This document shows, piece after piece, positions 1 to 11,899 of a DNA stretch of 64,000 bases. The notes beneath the pieces were generated by a model. That model saw only the letters and a list, made by a program, of their open reading frames with translations. It ran no database searches and was not told the DNA's origin. The position numbers and the translations under genes are program-made. This DNA is from Rana temporaria (lineage: Eukaryota > Chordata > Amphibia > Anura > Ranidae): contig NC_053489.1 in assembly GCF_905171775.1 (NCBI RefSeq), forward strand, positions 592,389,844 through 592,453,843, in the 5' to 3' direction. Positions within the stretch are counted from its first letter, which is position 1, and every line of letters starts with the position of its first letter.

Positions 1-344
1 GCTAATCACAAAGTCTCTATATTAAATATAGTATAGCAGTATAATACAATGAACACAATGCTCCCTCTTGTGGCTTAGTAAAAAATATATATATATTAAT
101 AAGAGATTTAATGTTACAGTGAGATACAGTGCTCCCTCTTGTGGCTATTTTAACTAACCTCTATATGTATAACAACTCTATCTTTCTATCTTTAATAAAG
201 TGGCAAGTAAAAATGCAGATGTTTGCAAAAATGAAAACGCCAAAAGTTGCCCTGAAGTTGAATTGTATTTTTTATATATACTGTATATATATATATATTT
301 TTTTTAACAGGAGCATGGAATTAAAAAAGTTAACTGTTTTACTG
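1..344. other. AT-rich stretch, no gene seen
   Basis: No coding signal on either strand. A 17-base motif, TGCTCCCTCTTGTGGCT, occurs at 59-75 and again at 130-146, separated by an AT-rich spacer with a short TA run. This looks like a small tandem duplication or the ends of an old repeat. Confidence 0.5.
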
Positions 345-347
345 TTA

Positions 348-750
348 AGCCCTGTACACACGATCGGTTTGTACGATGAAAACAGACCGATGGACAGTTT
401 CCATTGGACAAACCGATTGTGTGTGGGCCCCATCGGTTTGTTTTCCATCAGTGAAAAAAAATAGAACATGTTTTAAATTTTTCCTATGGATAAAAAAACG
501 ATCGTCTGTGTGGAACTCCATCGGTCAAAAATCCACGCATGCTCAGAATCAAGTCGACGCATGCTCGGAAGCATTGAACTTCATTTTTCTAAGCAAGTCG
601 TAGTGTTTTATGTCACCGCGTTTTGGCATGGCCGGATTTTTGACTGATGGTGTGTAAGCAAGACTGATGAAAGTCAGCTTCATCGGATATCCAAAGGAAA
701 AAATCCATCGGATTAGATTCCATCAGATATCCGATCGTGTGTACGAGGCT
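348..750. mobile_element. MITE with GTACACACGATCGG ends, TSD TTA
   Basis: The left end reads AGCCCTGTACACACGATCGG and the reverse complement of the right end reads AGCCTCGTACACACGATCGG. TTA flanks both sides (345-347 and 751-753). The length is 403 bp with no coding capacity. Three-base TTA/TAA duplications suggest a PIF/Harbinger-type non-autonomous element. Related ends recur through the window (13977, 23918, 30180, 39486, 45557). Confidence 0.8.
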
Positions 751-1842
751 TTAGTGTTCCTACTAGGAATAGCAGTGTAGGGAAAGGAGAATTTCTGAAT
801 TTTTTTTTTAAATTTTTTTTATTTACCACATTTTTATTTACATTTTTTTTTAAAGAAAGATACAAAATAGAAGTTACAAGCATTCAGATAAAACATTTTC
901 AAGCTTCTGTCAATAGTAAGATTCATATTATGAATGCTAAACTGGCATATACAATGTGCATAATAACAAATGGGGTATTTCAAAATCAAACGAGCAGTGT
1001 GTAATATTAGGTCCACAACATATTAGTGATAACGGTCATGCTCCTGGCACATCCGGACACCCCAATGGGAGCAACCTGTGTCCGTGTGGGAGCATGGCCA
1101 ATCATCACTTTTGGGTAGGATTCTTTCTTATTTTTCCCTCTAAGAATGTTTTTATTATTGTCTGTACCATCCTGTCCTAGTGATGATCATTTTCCCCAAT
1201 CTATTGGTGTCATGAGGCCAGGGAAGGAGGGTCACAGATGGAGAAAACACTGTAAGCTTTAAAATACTTTAATAGGCATAACTCATCTTTTTTTCCATGT
1301 TCCGGTGGTAATGTAAAGCCCTATGAAGTCAGCACGTGGACTGCCAAATGAATGCAGGGGCAGCTGCTGTAAGATCATTTCCAACTGATGCAAGCACTTC
1401 CCCTAGATCTACATCTCCTAAGGGTCATTTCGCTACACACAGTACATGGACAGACGCTTGGGAATCAAGCCAACAGCATTGTTTCTGTGATGTGCCTAAT
1501 AATTGCAATAACAGAATTTGCAATAACAGAATTTGTTCCTGCTGGTTACCTAAATAAAGAAAGAATAACATTTTGCATCTCGGTGGGCAAGTGTCCTTGT
1601 AAGATGATAAAACTGATTGCTTCAGTAGAGATAAGTCATCACCTGAGATGTGGCTGTGGAGTGTGGAGTCTAATCTCACCTGTTTTTATTTTATTTTTGC
1701 CCTGGGTGTTGGGCAGGGCCGTCTTAATAGCATCATGGACCCATGGACAAAGTAATGTACTAGGGCCCCTAACAGCCTGACCCAATTAACACACCTACTC
1801 TCAAGAATTAAACTATAAATAGTTGATGGAATTAAACATATA
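751..1842. other. Intronic or intergenic DNA, no gene seen
   Basis: AT-rich sequence with poly-T runs around 800-850. Open frames here are short and have no recognisable motif. Confidence 0.5.
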
Positions 1843-2532
1843 GGGGCAGATCCACAAAGCGAGTACGATACGCCGGCGTACTTTCAAATTACCCGCGTCG
1901 TATGTCTGTTTTGAATCCTCAAAACAAGATACAACGGCATCTGGGTTAGATCCAACAGGCATATGTCTTCGTACGCCTTCGGATCTAAGATGCAATTCTT
2001 CGGCGTCCGCTGGGTGGCGTTCACATCGTTTTCCGCATCGAGTATGCAAATTAGCTATTTCCGACAATCCACGAACGTACGAGCGCCCGTCGCATTCTTT
2101 TACGTTGTTTCCGTTCGGCTTTTTCCGGCGTATATTTAAAGCTGCTATTTGGTGGACTATAGTTCCACCTGCTATGTTAAGTATGGCCGTCGTTCCCGCG
2201 TTTAATTTGAATTTTTTTTTTTCGTTTGCGTAAGTCGTCTGTGAATCGGGATGGACGTAATTTACGTCCACGTCAAAACAATGACGTCCTTGCGATGTAA
2301 TTTAGCGAAATGCACGGCGGGAAATTTAGGAACGGAGCATGGGCAGTTCGTTCGGCGCGGGGACGCGCTTCATTTAAATGAAACACGCCCCCTACTCGCC
2401 GCATTTGAATTACGCGCTGTTACGCCACTTGAGATACACTACGCCTGGATTCGAAATAAAGCCAGGTAAGGTACGGAGGCGTAGCGTATCTCATATACGA
2501 TGCGCCGGGGCAGATCTTTGTGGATCTGCCCC
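1843..2532. mobile_element. CpG-rich MITE, GGGCCAGATTC family (copy 1)
   Basis: The ends are inverted copies of GGGGCAGATCCACAAAG, flanked by ATA on both sides (1840-1842 and 2533-2535). The interior is rich in CpG and in TACGCCGG/ACGTCG-like motifs, quite unlike the AT-rich flanks. Six more members of this family are in the window. No open frame resembles a transposase. Confidence 0.8.
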
Positions 2533-4181
2533 ATATTTATTAGTACTTTCAATAAAATGTATTTTAAACAACAAGAAAACATGCCATAAAGACTAATCAA
2601 CATAAAGGGCACAGAACAGGGGGGATCAGGAGGGAACAGTCCTTGATTTAGGAGGGCTCAGTACAGTTTACAGGACACTGCTGGGGACAGTTTAGTAAAA
2701 ACCGTGATTGTCCCAGACAATTTGGGATAGTTGGCAAGTATGATTTAATGAAAGATTATCATGGGGCTCCCATGCACCTAGAGGTCCCTGAGCAGTGCCC
2801 AGGAATGCCCATGCATCAAGATGGCTGGGAGAAACAACTTTGATTTAAATAATCATAGTCTATGATGAAAAGTGTATGTGAGCCTCAGACCGTCAGGTAA
2901 TTTTGATTTGACTTGCATAAAAAATAAAAAAACAACTTTGGTTAACTCTTTTTCACAACGAAATTATGTTGAAGCACACTATACCTATAATACAATACAC
3001 TTCTTCAACCCTGCTTTATTCCTGTAAAGGATTATGTAATTATTATTACATAATTTTCAGGCTCCTATTATGCTACACTTTAGCTTATAGTTTACAAATG
3101 GAATAAATTCTGCAACATTCCACAAGTTCAGTGCAAGAACATGCCAAACTATCATCTGCGAGTGAAAAGGGAACCCCAGGAATCATTATCGGGATCATTG
3201 GAAGCATTTCTTCTGATTTTTACCATGTGTGCCATGAATGACACACAGAAGGTTACTACTAAGTTTGCCTAAGGCCACCTGGGTGTTCTACGCGACTACT
3301 GCTGCAATGTTTTATACCCGGATGAGACAAAAGATACATTATTTTTGTAAGTTTGAAGAAACAATACATATCATCCTAATATCAAAACAGTATTCCAACT
3401 GTGAAGCATGGTGTGGATAGCTTTCTGTCCAAGGTTCCTGGATCCATTGAGGGACCTATGAATTCCAAGTCATACAATGAAATTTTACAGTAGAAACAAA
3501 TTAAATTTAAAAGCAGTTGAGAGTATGACAGTTTGTGTTTGAAACAAAAGCATTTTAAAGCTTTTAAAACATATTTAAAATAACTAAGGCAGAGTTGTTT
3601 ATAAAGGGTGGAGAAAAAAAAAGGACCAAAAGTGTAGCCACATATAAGTTATTTTTAGTGCACACTTTCAGGTGGGATACCTAGGTCAAATAAATTCTTT
3701 CAAACCTTCCACTTATGTCCTCAGCCACCCACAAACATAAATTAACTTACAATTTGGAAAATCAAACTTGAAATTATCTCAGGCTTTTATTTATAGTTAT
3801 AGCTAAAGCTAAAGCTAAACTGTTTATTTAACCTGATTCTTATCCTTTTTTTCCATATCAGTTGACCTAGATTGTACCTTTCATTTTAATAATAAAAAAG
3901 CAGAATGCATGGCATCTAGTAGATTTGCAAAAGAAAAAGCATTTGAGTGCCATCTTGTGGCAAAACATATATTACAGTGTAATAATGTTCAGACTATAGG
4001 AGTTTATGCATTGTGCATTTATCATAACCAGTATCTAAGCAGCATTACACTCAGGGACATAATTTAATGCTGCTTGATTTTCCTATTGTTGTTTTTTCAT
4101 ATTACAGACTGGTATACAGACAATTGAAAGGAAGCATAACTTAAAACTAAAGGGCAGCTCATATCCTTCCACTGTTATTGT
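2533..4181. other. AT-rich DNA, no gene seen
   Basis: No coding frame with family motifs. Around 3946-3960 the sequence GTGCCATCTTGTGG resembles the repeated motif at the left edge of the window. Confidence 0.5.
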
Positions 4182-5689
4182 TTAACCACTTCAGCCAGAA
4201 TTGGCTGACCAATGCCCGGGGCATTTTTTGCAATTCGGTACTGCGTCACTTTAACTGACAATTGCGCGGTCATGTACATTAACACAATTGACGTCCTTTT
4301 TCCCCACAAATAGAGCTTTCTTTTGGTGGTATTTGATCATCTCTGTGATTTTTATTTTTTGCGCTTTAAATAAATAAGAGAGTGACAATTTTGAAAAAAT
4401 CACAATATTTTGTACTTTTTTCTATAATAAATATCCCCAACTAAAAAGAAAATCTCAGTTTAGGCCGATATGTATTCTTCTACATATATGCGTATATTGA
4501 TCGGTTTGCGCAAAAGTTATAGGGCTAGATTAAGTAACACTTACAATGGGCGTATCAGTAGATACGCCGTCGTAAGTCCGAATCCGCGCCGTCGCAACTT
4601 TAAGCGTATGCTCAAACTGAGATACGCTAAAATGTTGCTAAGATACTAAGATACGCATCTTAGGGTGCATATTTACGCTGGCCGCTAGGTGGCGCTTCCG
4701 TTGATTTCCGCATAGAATATGCAAATGAGCTAGATACGCCGATTCAGAAACGTACGTGCGCCCGGCGGATTTTTTTACATGGTTTGCGTAAGGCTTTTTC
4801 CGGCGTAAAGTTACTCCTGCTATATGAGGCATAGCCAATGTTAAGTATGGACGTCGGGACAGCGTCGAATTTTACGTCGTTTGCGTAAGTCGTTCGCGAA
4901 TAGGGATTTGCGTAAATTACGTTCACGTCGAAAGCATTGACTATTTGCGACGTGATTAGGAGCATGCGCACTGGGATACGTTCACGGACGACGCATGCGC
5001 CGTTCGTTAGAAACGTCATTTACGTGGGGTCATGTTTAATTTACATAAAACACGCCCACCTCTTCACAATTTGAATTAGGCGCGCTTACGCCGGCACATT
5101 TACACTACGCCGCCGTAACTTAGTGCGCAGGTTCTTTGTGAATACAGAACCTGCCTCACTAAGTTACGGCGGCGTAGCGTATCTGGGATACGCTACGCCC
5201 GCACAAAGTAACGGCGGGCTATCTGAATCTAGCCCATAGCGTCTATAAAAAAGGGGATAGATTTATAGCATTTTTATTATTGTTATTTTTTTTCTAGTAA
5301 TGGCGCCGATATGCGATTTTTATCGGGACTGCAAAATTTTTGGAACCATTGTAATTTATACAGCGATCAGTGCTATAAAAATGCACTAATTACTGTAAAA
5401 ATATCCCTGACAGGGTAGGGGTTAACACTAGGGGGCGATCAAGGGGTTAAATGTGTTTCCAAATATGTTTCTAACTGTAGGGGGGGACTGACCTAGAGGA
5501 AATTGTAGATTGTGGTTCCTAGCTATTAGGAACTCACAATCTGTCTTTCCTCACTGAACAAAACAGGGATGTGTGTGTTTACACACACAGGCCCTTGTTC
5601 TGCCTCTCATGCCTGCGATCGCTCGCAGCCGGCCACGAGCATTGGCACCCCCCGATGCTATCCCACTTATAACCAGGGTAAGTGGTTAA
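4182..5689. mobile_element. TTAACCACTTC-ended element, interrupted by another MITE
   Basis: The left end reads TTAACCACTTCAGCC and the right end AAGTGGTTAA, its inverted counterpart. The interior has phrases seen in sister copies (for example AAAAGTTATAGCGTCTA, AATAGAGCTTTCTTTTGGTGG), which also occur at about 28550 and 32160. The 4522-5235 MITE is inserted within the GTTATAGCG phrase, so the outer element is the older one. Confidence 0.7.
4522..5235. mobile_element. CpG-rich MITE, GGGCCAGATTC family (copy 2, nested)
   Basis: The element begins GGGCTAGATTAAG and ends CTGAATCTAGCCC. ATA is duplicated at 4519-4521 and 5236-5238. The host repeat reads GTTATAGCG without the insert (compare 32391-32399), so the pre-insertion site and the 3-bp duplication are directly visible. 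Confidence 0.85.
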
Positions 5690-6166
5690 AGGGGTTGTAA
5701 AGGTTCATGTTTTTTCACCATTCTATGCATTAAGGTGAAAAAACATCAGAGGATTAGCGCCCCCCCCCCCCCCCGATCCCCCATTTACCTACCTGACCCC
5801 TTAGAACACGCTGTCTTCTCGGCCAGGCTTCTCGTTCATTCATTGGTTGATTGATAGCAGCGCAGCCATTGGCTCCCGCTGCTGTCAATCAAATCAATGA
5901 CGCAGCGTGGCCGGGGGGCGGGGCAGAGTGATACCGTGAACGGCTATAGCCGCAGGCTGTATCACGGGAGTGCGCCCGCAAGAACTAACCACCATGGGAG
6001 AGAGCTCCCATGAAGGGGGTTAGTTCTTGCGGGGAGGAGTCGAGACAGCCGCCGAGGGACCCCAGAAGACCAGGATCGGGATCACTCTGTGTAAAACAAG
6101 CTGCACAATGGAGGTAAGTATGACATGTTTGTTATTTAAAAAAGGGAACCTTTAGTGTCCCTTTAA
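5686..6166. mobile_element. TTAAAGGGG-ended MITE
   Basis: TTAAAGGGGTTGTAAAGG at the left is mirrored by CCTTTAGTGTCCCTTTAA at the right. It contains a poly-C run near 5760-5774 and an inverted repeat around 5975-6035 (CCCGCAAGAACTAACC / GGTTAGTTCTTGCGGG). It abuts the preceding TTAACC element and has no coding frame. The sequence at 9643-10158 is a related copy in the opposite orientation. Confidence 0.6.
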
Positions 6167-6317
6167 ATAACTACTGGAAACCTAAGGGAAAAGCTGTAGA
6201 TTACAGCTTGATGAACAACAATCCAGAGAAATGCATAGATGAAATCTATACCACAATGTTGACCTTTCGTTGTTCTATGGCTGTTTTTTTCTTTTTACCG
6301 ATTTGCAGAAATACTGT

Positions 6318-7040
6318 GGGCCAGATTCACAAAAGAGATACGATGGAGTATCTCAGATACACCATCGTATCTCGGATTTTTTCTGGTCCTATCTATGCAC
6401 CTGATTCATAGAATCAGATACGCATAGATAGGGCTAAGATCCGACAGTGTCACACTGTGTTACACTGTCAGATCTTTTTTTTGATTTAAAAATGGCGCCG
6501 GGGGCGTTCCCGCTGATTTACACTGAATAATATGTAAATCAGCGAGATACGCGAAATTCACGACCGTACGCGGACCCGACGCGGTGTTCTTACGTCGTTT
6601 CCGTAGCGCGGTACCCGTCGTATACTTACCCATGCTAAAAGCAGGGGTAAGTATTGTTAAGTATGGCCGTCGTTCCCGCGTCGATTTTGAAATTCCCTAC
6701 GTCGTTTGCGTACGCCGATTCACGAACACGCGCGTCGCAAGTCCCGCTCACGTCGCAACCACTGACGTCCTATTGACGTCAGTGGGAGCAATGCACGCCG
6801 GGAAATTCCCCGGACGACGCATGCGTATTTAAATCGGCGCGGGAGCGCGCCTGATTTAAATATGACACTCCCCTAGCCGCGGAATTTGAATTCCGCTGGG
6901 GGAGTTAGGATCCGCCGTCGCAAGTTTGGAGGTAAGTGTTTTGTGAATTTGACACTTTCCTCACAAACTTGCGAGGGCGGATCTTAATTCACATAGGTTA
7001 CACGGATCTAAAGATCCGCTAACCTTTGTGAATCTGGCCC
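6318..7040. mobile_element. CpG-rich MITE, GGGCCAGATTC family (copy 3)
   Basis: The ends are GGGCCAGATTCACAAAA and CTTTGTGAATCTGGCCC. The interior carries the family's CGTCGTTCCCGCGTCGA-type phrase near 6670. I see no clear target duplication. Confidence 0.75.
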
Positions 7041-7628
7041 CTTAACTTTGGATATAGGCCAACAGTCATAATCAAGGAGGAGCTCTAGGCCAGGCCCTTT
7101 GTGTGTAAAAAAAAGACAACCTAGATTTTTAAGGGCAGCAGCCTGTACTGTTTTTTACCATCTTTAGTTGTGTTTTTTTGTATGTCTTTAGCAGGAAATA
7201 TTAGCACAACAGGATTCCAGACGTGTAGAGTAAACATATGCTTATTAGTTGAGGTGCATAAAACCAATTGATTGTAAATCCTTATAATCATAGAGCACAG
7301 CACTACCAGAGTGTCCCAGGAGACACATTATTCAAATCTGGCCTTGCTAGTGATGAGGTATGATTGATCCAACTGGTGGCAGGGGGGTACTAAAACCTCC
7401 TCTTCTACATTCTTTAAGCTTGTCATTGATATTCTGCTCATGTACGAAATTACACTTCATAATAAACACTTTAAATTGGTAGCTAGAGAGGGGTTTTAAT
7501 ATATATTCCACCTCCAGATAGGCAATCACATGTTGCCCAATTTTACCTTCATATTTAAACATAATTTTTTGATGTCCAAGGCACTTATATGAAATAGAAG
7601 TCACCTAATTTATTGAGATTTTAGATTA
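7041..7628. other. No gene seen
   Basis: AT-rich sequence between two MITEs with only short chance open frames. No splice-bordered exon of the neighbouring gene was recognised. Confidence 0.45.
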
Positions 7629-8077
7629 TTAAAGGGGTGTTCCACCTTTTTTGTAAGTTTATTAAAAGTCAGCAGCTACAAAAAGTGTAGCTGCTGGCTT
7701 TTAATAAACAGACACTTACCTGCTCCACGGCTACAGCGACGCGCCGGTCGGGGCTCCGCTCCTCGCCCCCCGTCTTCATTCTTAGTGTGGGCGCCCGGCA
7801 GAGACAGCTTTCGGCTTCACGGTCGGGCACCCACTGCGCATGCGCGAGCGGCACTGCGCATGTGCGAGCGGCACGGCACCGTCCGATTGGACAGGCGCTC
7901 GCCTACAGGGAGGGGCTGTGAAAAGCCCCTCGGCGGAAGGAGGAAGTGGGACAGGAAGTCCCCTTCTCCTGAAGCCCCCACTCCCCCCCCAAAAAAATGA
8001 CATGCCAAATGTGGCATGTAAGGGGGCGAGGAGTGGGTTAAGCGGAAGTTCAATTTTTAGGTGGAACTCCGCTTTAA
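7629..8077. mobile_element. TTAAAG-ended MITE
   Basis: TTAAAGGGGTGTTCCACC at the left is mirrored by AGGTGGAACTCCGCTTTAA at the right. Near the left end, AGTCAGCAGCTACAAAAAGTGTAGCTGCTGGCTT forms a hairpin. The interior is GC-rich with a short C run around 7983-7990. Open frames here are chance products of the GC-rich sequence. Confidence 0.65.
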
Positions 8078-8184
8078 ACAATTTAGCAAAATATATATTT
8101 GTTATTTTATATTCTTTATTATGCTTAGTGCAACACACAACTTCTATATTTTGATTTATTTTCAATCAAGAAAATATGAAGTTT

Positions 8185-8477
8185 CATACACAGGAACTCC
8201 TCACTTAAAGTCTATGTTCCATTCCAACGACCAGGTCGTTAACAAATTGTTCGTTAAAGGGGAGCCACAAGTAATCAATTTTTTAAGCCTTCTTAACTAC
8301 TGTACTCTATTGTGAAAAAAAAAGTCTAAACACAAAACTCCAGCTCAATAATGTTGTAAAATTCTGTACTGTACTGTGCAATACAATGATGTATAGCGCG
8401 TCATTCGGGGAAGGAGAGCTGGTCGTAATTCTGAGTGGTCGTTAAACAGGTAAGTCGTTAAATGAGTAGTATCTGTA
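8185..8477. mobile_element. Probable MITE with ACTCCTCACTTAA ends
   Basis: The left end ACACAGGAACTCCTCACTTAAAG and the reverse complement of the right end (ACAGATACTACTCATTTAACGAC) are imperfect matches. Repeated GTCGTTAA motifs (8231, 8430, 8455) lie inside. Boundaries are approximate and no target duplication was verified. Confidence 0.45.
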
Positions 8478-9050
8478 TAGCGTTTGGTTCACAGGGGGAA
8501 GCCTGGGCAGTAGGGCGATTTGGGACCGCACAGAGTGATTAGGGTATGTCCAGGCACACCTCCTGCACATGCCCATGCTCATTGTCCATATTTCCTAGTC
8601 CATCTTAGCCAAGAGAGGCAGGCTACATACAGTGGGACCATGGAGAACGGATGTAGCCACCCTCTAGCAGGAAGTTTGATCACAGCAGAAAAAAAAGAAA
8701 GGAATTTGGAGATTTGGAGGACGCTTAAAACAATAGAAGGGACTTTCTGCATTAAGAATACATACTCAAATAGATCTTTTTATTTCTTAAACTAGTAATA
8801 ATAATTAAGAGCCCAAAAAGAAACAATCGGACCTGAATCTGAAAGTTGGTTTATTTAAAAATTTTGCATTTTTCATTAAGTTATCTTAGGATAAATATAT
8901 ACCAAACAGTACAAAACTGGCATAATCCATAACAGCAAAAAATACAACTATTATTTAGCATACGGTATACAAATATTTTATTAATTGCTAGATAGATGTT
9001 ATATATTTGGTCATGTACAACACTACGAGAAAAATGAAGTTCAATGATTC
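8478..9050. other. No gene seen
   Basis: Mixed sequence without a recognised element or coding frame. The right half is AT-rich. Confidence 0.45.
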
Positions 9051-9299
9051 CGAGCAATGCGTCAAATTGATTCCGAGCATGCGTATGATTTTTGTGCGTC
9101 AGAATTGACTACAGATGATCCGAATTTCCGACAAGAACTTTTGTTGTCGGAAAAATTGAGAACCAGCTCTCAAACATTTGTTGTCTGAAATTCCCGACAG
9201 AAAATGTCCGATGGAGCATACACACGGTCGGATTTTCCGACAACAAGCTCACACCGAACATTTTTTGGCGGGAATTCCGACCATGTGCACGCGGCATTA
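9051..9299. mobile_element. Fragment of a GTACACAC-type MITE
   Basis: The right side reads ACCATGTGCACGCGGCATTAG, matching the GCCGCGTACACACG-type ends seen at 39486. The interior has repeated TTCCGACAACAA and TCGGAAAA words in both orientations. The left end is not clear. Confidence 0.45.
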
Positions 9300-9642
9300 G
9301 GTATGTTCATTAATTGCTATCACATTTGCAAAAATGCATATCATTTGATGCACATTTGAAAAAGGTATATCGTTTTTTTTTTTCTTGGAGAAAGTTTTTT
9401 TTTTGTATATAAAATTACGACACATACAGTACTGAATGAGTTGTAAAATATATGTAAACAAGCTGACAGAGTATGTAAGTTACAACAAATTTACAGGCAA
9501 TGCCTGCTGTGCAACGTAATTGTCACTTTATTTACTACCTTGTGCCCACAGAGACATGTTTTTTTGTTTCAAAGTAGCAATTTTTTGGTAAAAAAAATAT
9601 TTTGTAAAACAGAAAGTTGCTACTTTGGAATGGTTTAAAGGT
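9300..9642. other. AT-rich, no gene seen
   Basis: Poly-T runs and low-complexity AT sequence only. Confidence 0.5.
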
Positions 9643-10158
9643 TTAAAAGGGTTGTAAAGGTTCACAGTTTATTTTAAAAAAAACATGTCATACTTACCGT
9701 ACCTCCACTGTGCAGTTTGTTTTGCACAGAGTGGCCCCCGATCATCCTCTTCTGGGGTCCCACTGCGGCTCTCGCGACTCCTCCCCGCAAGAGCTAACCC
9801 CCTTTGGGAAGCGCTCTCCCAAGGGGGTTAGCTTGCGGGTACGTTCCCATGCCATACAATCAGCATCCATAGGCGCCAATTATATGACTCTGCCCCGCCC
9901 CCCGGTGGCTGCGTCATTGGATGTGATTGACAGCAGCGGGAGCCAATGACTGAGCTTCTATCAATTGTCCAATGAAGAGCCGACAAGAGCTGGGGGAAAG
10001 CAACACGGGATCGCACCCATGGAGATTCTGGTCTCAGGTAAGTAAAACGAGGGCTCGGGGGGGGGGGGGGGGTGCGCGGTGACTGCAAGGTATTTTTTTC
10101 ACCTCAATGTATAGGATGCATTAAGGTGAAAAAACATGAAGCTTTACAACCCTTTTAT
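9643..10158. mobile_element. TTAAAAGGGTTGTAAAGG-ended MITE
   Basis: TTAAAAGGGTTGTAAAGG at the left is mirrored by CTTTACAACCCTTTTATT at the right. A G run lies at about 10057-10071 and an inverted repeat (GCTAACCCCC / GGGGGTTAGC) around 9793-9833. It is related to 5686-6166 in the opposite orientation. Confidence 0.65.
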
Positions 10159-10225
10159 TATAGGCTGGAGGTCCTCAAAGCAGTTTAGAATGTGAATCAA
10201 CATGTGCCCATTTCATTAGTCTAAG

Positions 10226-10718
10226 TTTAAAGCAGAATTTCAGTAATTTTTTTCAACTTTCCATTAATTAAATCATGTGCCCTTGTTTTAACTTTGGATA
10301 GTAATTTTTTTTTTCTGCCAGTAAATACCTTATACAGTCCACTTCCTGTTTCTTGTCTGGTCATTAGCATAGGCTTATGACATCATGCACAGCTCTCTCT
10401 CTCACTCGCATGTGAGTTTGCCAGGAAGGGAGAGGGGATGAGTCTTAAGAGGGTCAATGAGAGCTGCAGTGCTTCAGAGCTGAAGGTGTGCCTCTGTGTG
10501 TCTGTGTAAATCGAGGAAGTGAACAGGCAGAAGCTTCAGCTACCCACAGTTAAAATGGTTGCAGCCAGACTCAATGGAGGGAGATTTCTGCTGCAAATTT
10601 GGCTAGTACAAAATCACAGTATATATAAAATAATATGCAAAGAGTTTGGAGGAAAGCTTCAGAATTGCAAAGGTGTTTCTCTTACACATTATGTGAGCAG
10701 ACTGCAGTTCCTCTTTAA
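10226..10718. mobile_element. TTTAAAGCAG-ended MITE
   Basis: TTTAAAGCAGAATTTCAGT at the left and ACTGCAGTTCCTCTTTAA at the right form imperfect inverted ends of the TTAAAG-type group. No coding frame has a recognisable motif. Confidence 0.5.
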
Positions 10719-11213
10719 GAACTGAGCACCTATGGCCCTTTTGTGTTCCTGTTCTCTCTGTTTTAGGAGTAATTGAATCCATTGCAGTCTACAGAAAAAG
10801 GTCTACAAGCGGGCGCAGCCTCTAACAAGCAATGGCTCAACAGGTTAGTGTAGCATTAATGTTTTCCTATACCTCCTGTTGTCACACATTCCTATTGGTC
10901 CACTTTAATGGGCTGCCTCACTGGTCAATAAGATTGTGCAGGAGATAGGAAGTAGTGGGCAAACTTCAATGCAATTAAGGCCAAAGCATTGTGTGTCAGA
11001 ACAGTACAGCATTAATTGTATCTACAGGCTTTTGGAGGCGATCGAAGATAATTTGTACCTGTAACATCTTTTTTTTTCTGACAAATTCTATTTAAAGTAG
11101 AAAAAGTGAAAATGAATCATGGTGGTGGATAATATTTCCAAAGCAGACCACCATACAAGCCAAGTAACATTTTAAAATAATACATTTCAGCCAGTCGCAT
11201 GTGTTTTTTTAAT
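10719..11213. other. Likely 3' UTR and downstream flank of the minus-strand gene
   Basis: This lies directly downstream (minus strand) of the stop codon at 11214-11216. I found no AATAAA on the minus strand close by, so the polyadenylation site could not be placed. Confidence 0.4.
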
Positions 11214-11515
11214 CTAGCGGTTTGCTGTTAAAGATATTTTGGACTCCCATTTTGCTTTCATCTGTTCAACTAAATCGCTTCGGCCACTTTTGTTTAAGTG
11301 GCGTGCTAAGAGTCGGAACTTGTCTGTTGAAGTTGGAAGTCTTTTCTTCCAAAGACTTAGTAGTTCATAGACCTGTGCAGCCAGGTTATCTGGGTTCTTT
11401 AGTCTCACCAACTGGACAGTACTCCGCTGAATAGGAAGAGACAGAAACAACTCACTGGCATCCTCTTCTGAGAGTTCACGAGCCAACCATTTCAGCACGC
11501 TGTCCCATAGAAGGT
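11214..11515 (-). CDS. dthd1: DTHD1-like exon 7 (last coding exon): death domain and stop
   Basis: This is the terminal exon of a minus-strand gene and encodes 99 residues plus a TAG stop at 11214-11216. The translation (LLWDSVLKWLARELSEED..., then RSTVQLVRLKNPDNL...) has the helical pattern of a death domain, an adaptor module that pairs with other death domains. The acceptor is TTTGTTGACAG|AC, so the exon starts by finishing a split Asp codon whose first base comes from the 58-nt exon at 25392-25449. An upstream AG at about 11533 would give a different phase-0 start, but it does not fit that donor. DTHD1 (death domain containing 1) is the best name from the ZU5-UPA-death-domain order across the exons. 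UNC5, PIDD and ankyrin share the layout but fit less well. Confidence 0.85.
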
Positions 11516-11899
11516 CTGTCAACAAAGGAAATAACTGTCAACTAATAACAGTATAGGGAAAATTGTAAAGCAAAGGAAAGAGGTGCTGTTCATAGTAACC
11601 AAGTTCAAGTACAGGTAACATAATAAAAAGTAATATTAGAATGGTAAAAGCAAGTAATATTTTCAGTATAATACATGGCCAATGAAAATCCAATAATGAT
11701 AAAATCCCCAAGGTTCCTACGGTCTAATCCCCAAATTATCAGGGTAAGAAGACACCAAAATATAACCAAACAAATGCCAGATGGAGGAGTCTCTGGTATA
11801 AATCCAATACAAAATCTCTCAAAATTCTAAAAGCCTGGCTATGACTTGTGACTCCACATTTAAAAACATTATGAAAAGTAGGGAACACATTTAGGCATG
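11516..11899. other. Intron sequence, no feature seen
   Basis: AT-rich start (in minus-strand terms, the end) of the 13.9-kb intron between exons 6 and 7. Confidence 0.5.

Noticed and set aside
7669..8165. Overlapping GC-rich open frames on both strands
   Set aside because: Lie within a TTAAAG-ended MITE; composition artefact.
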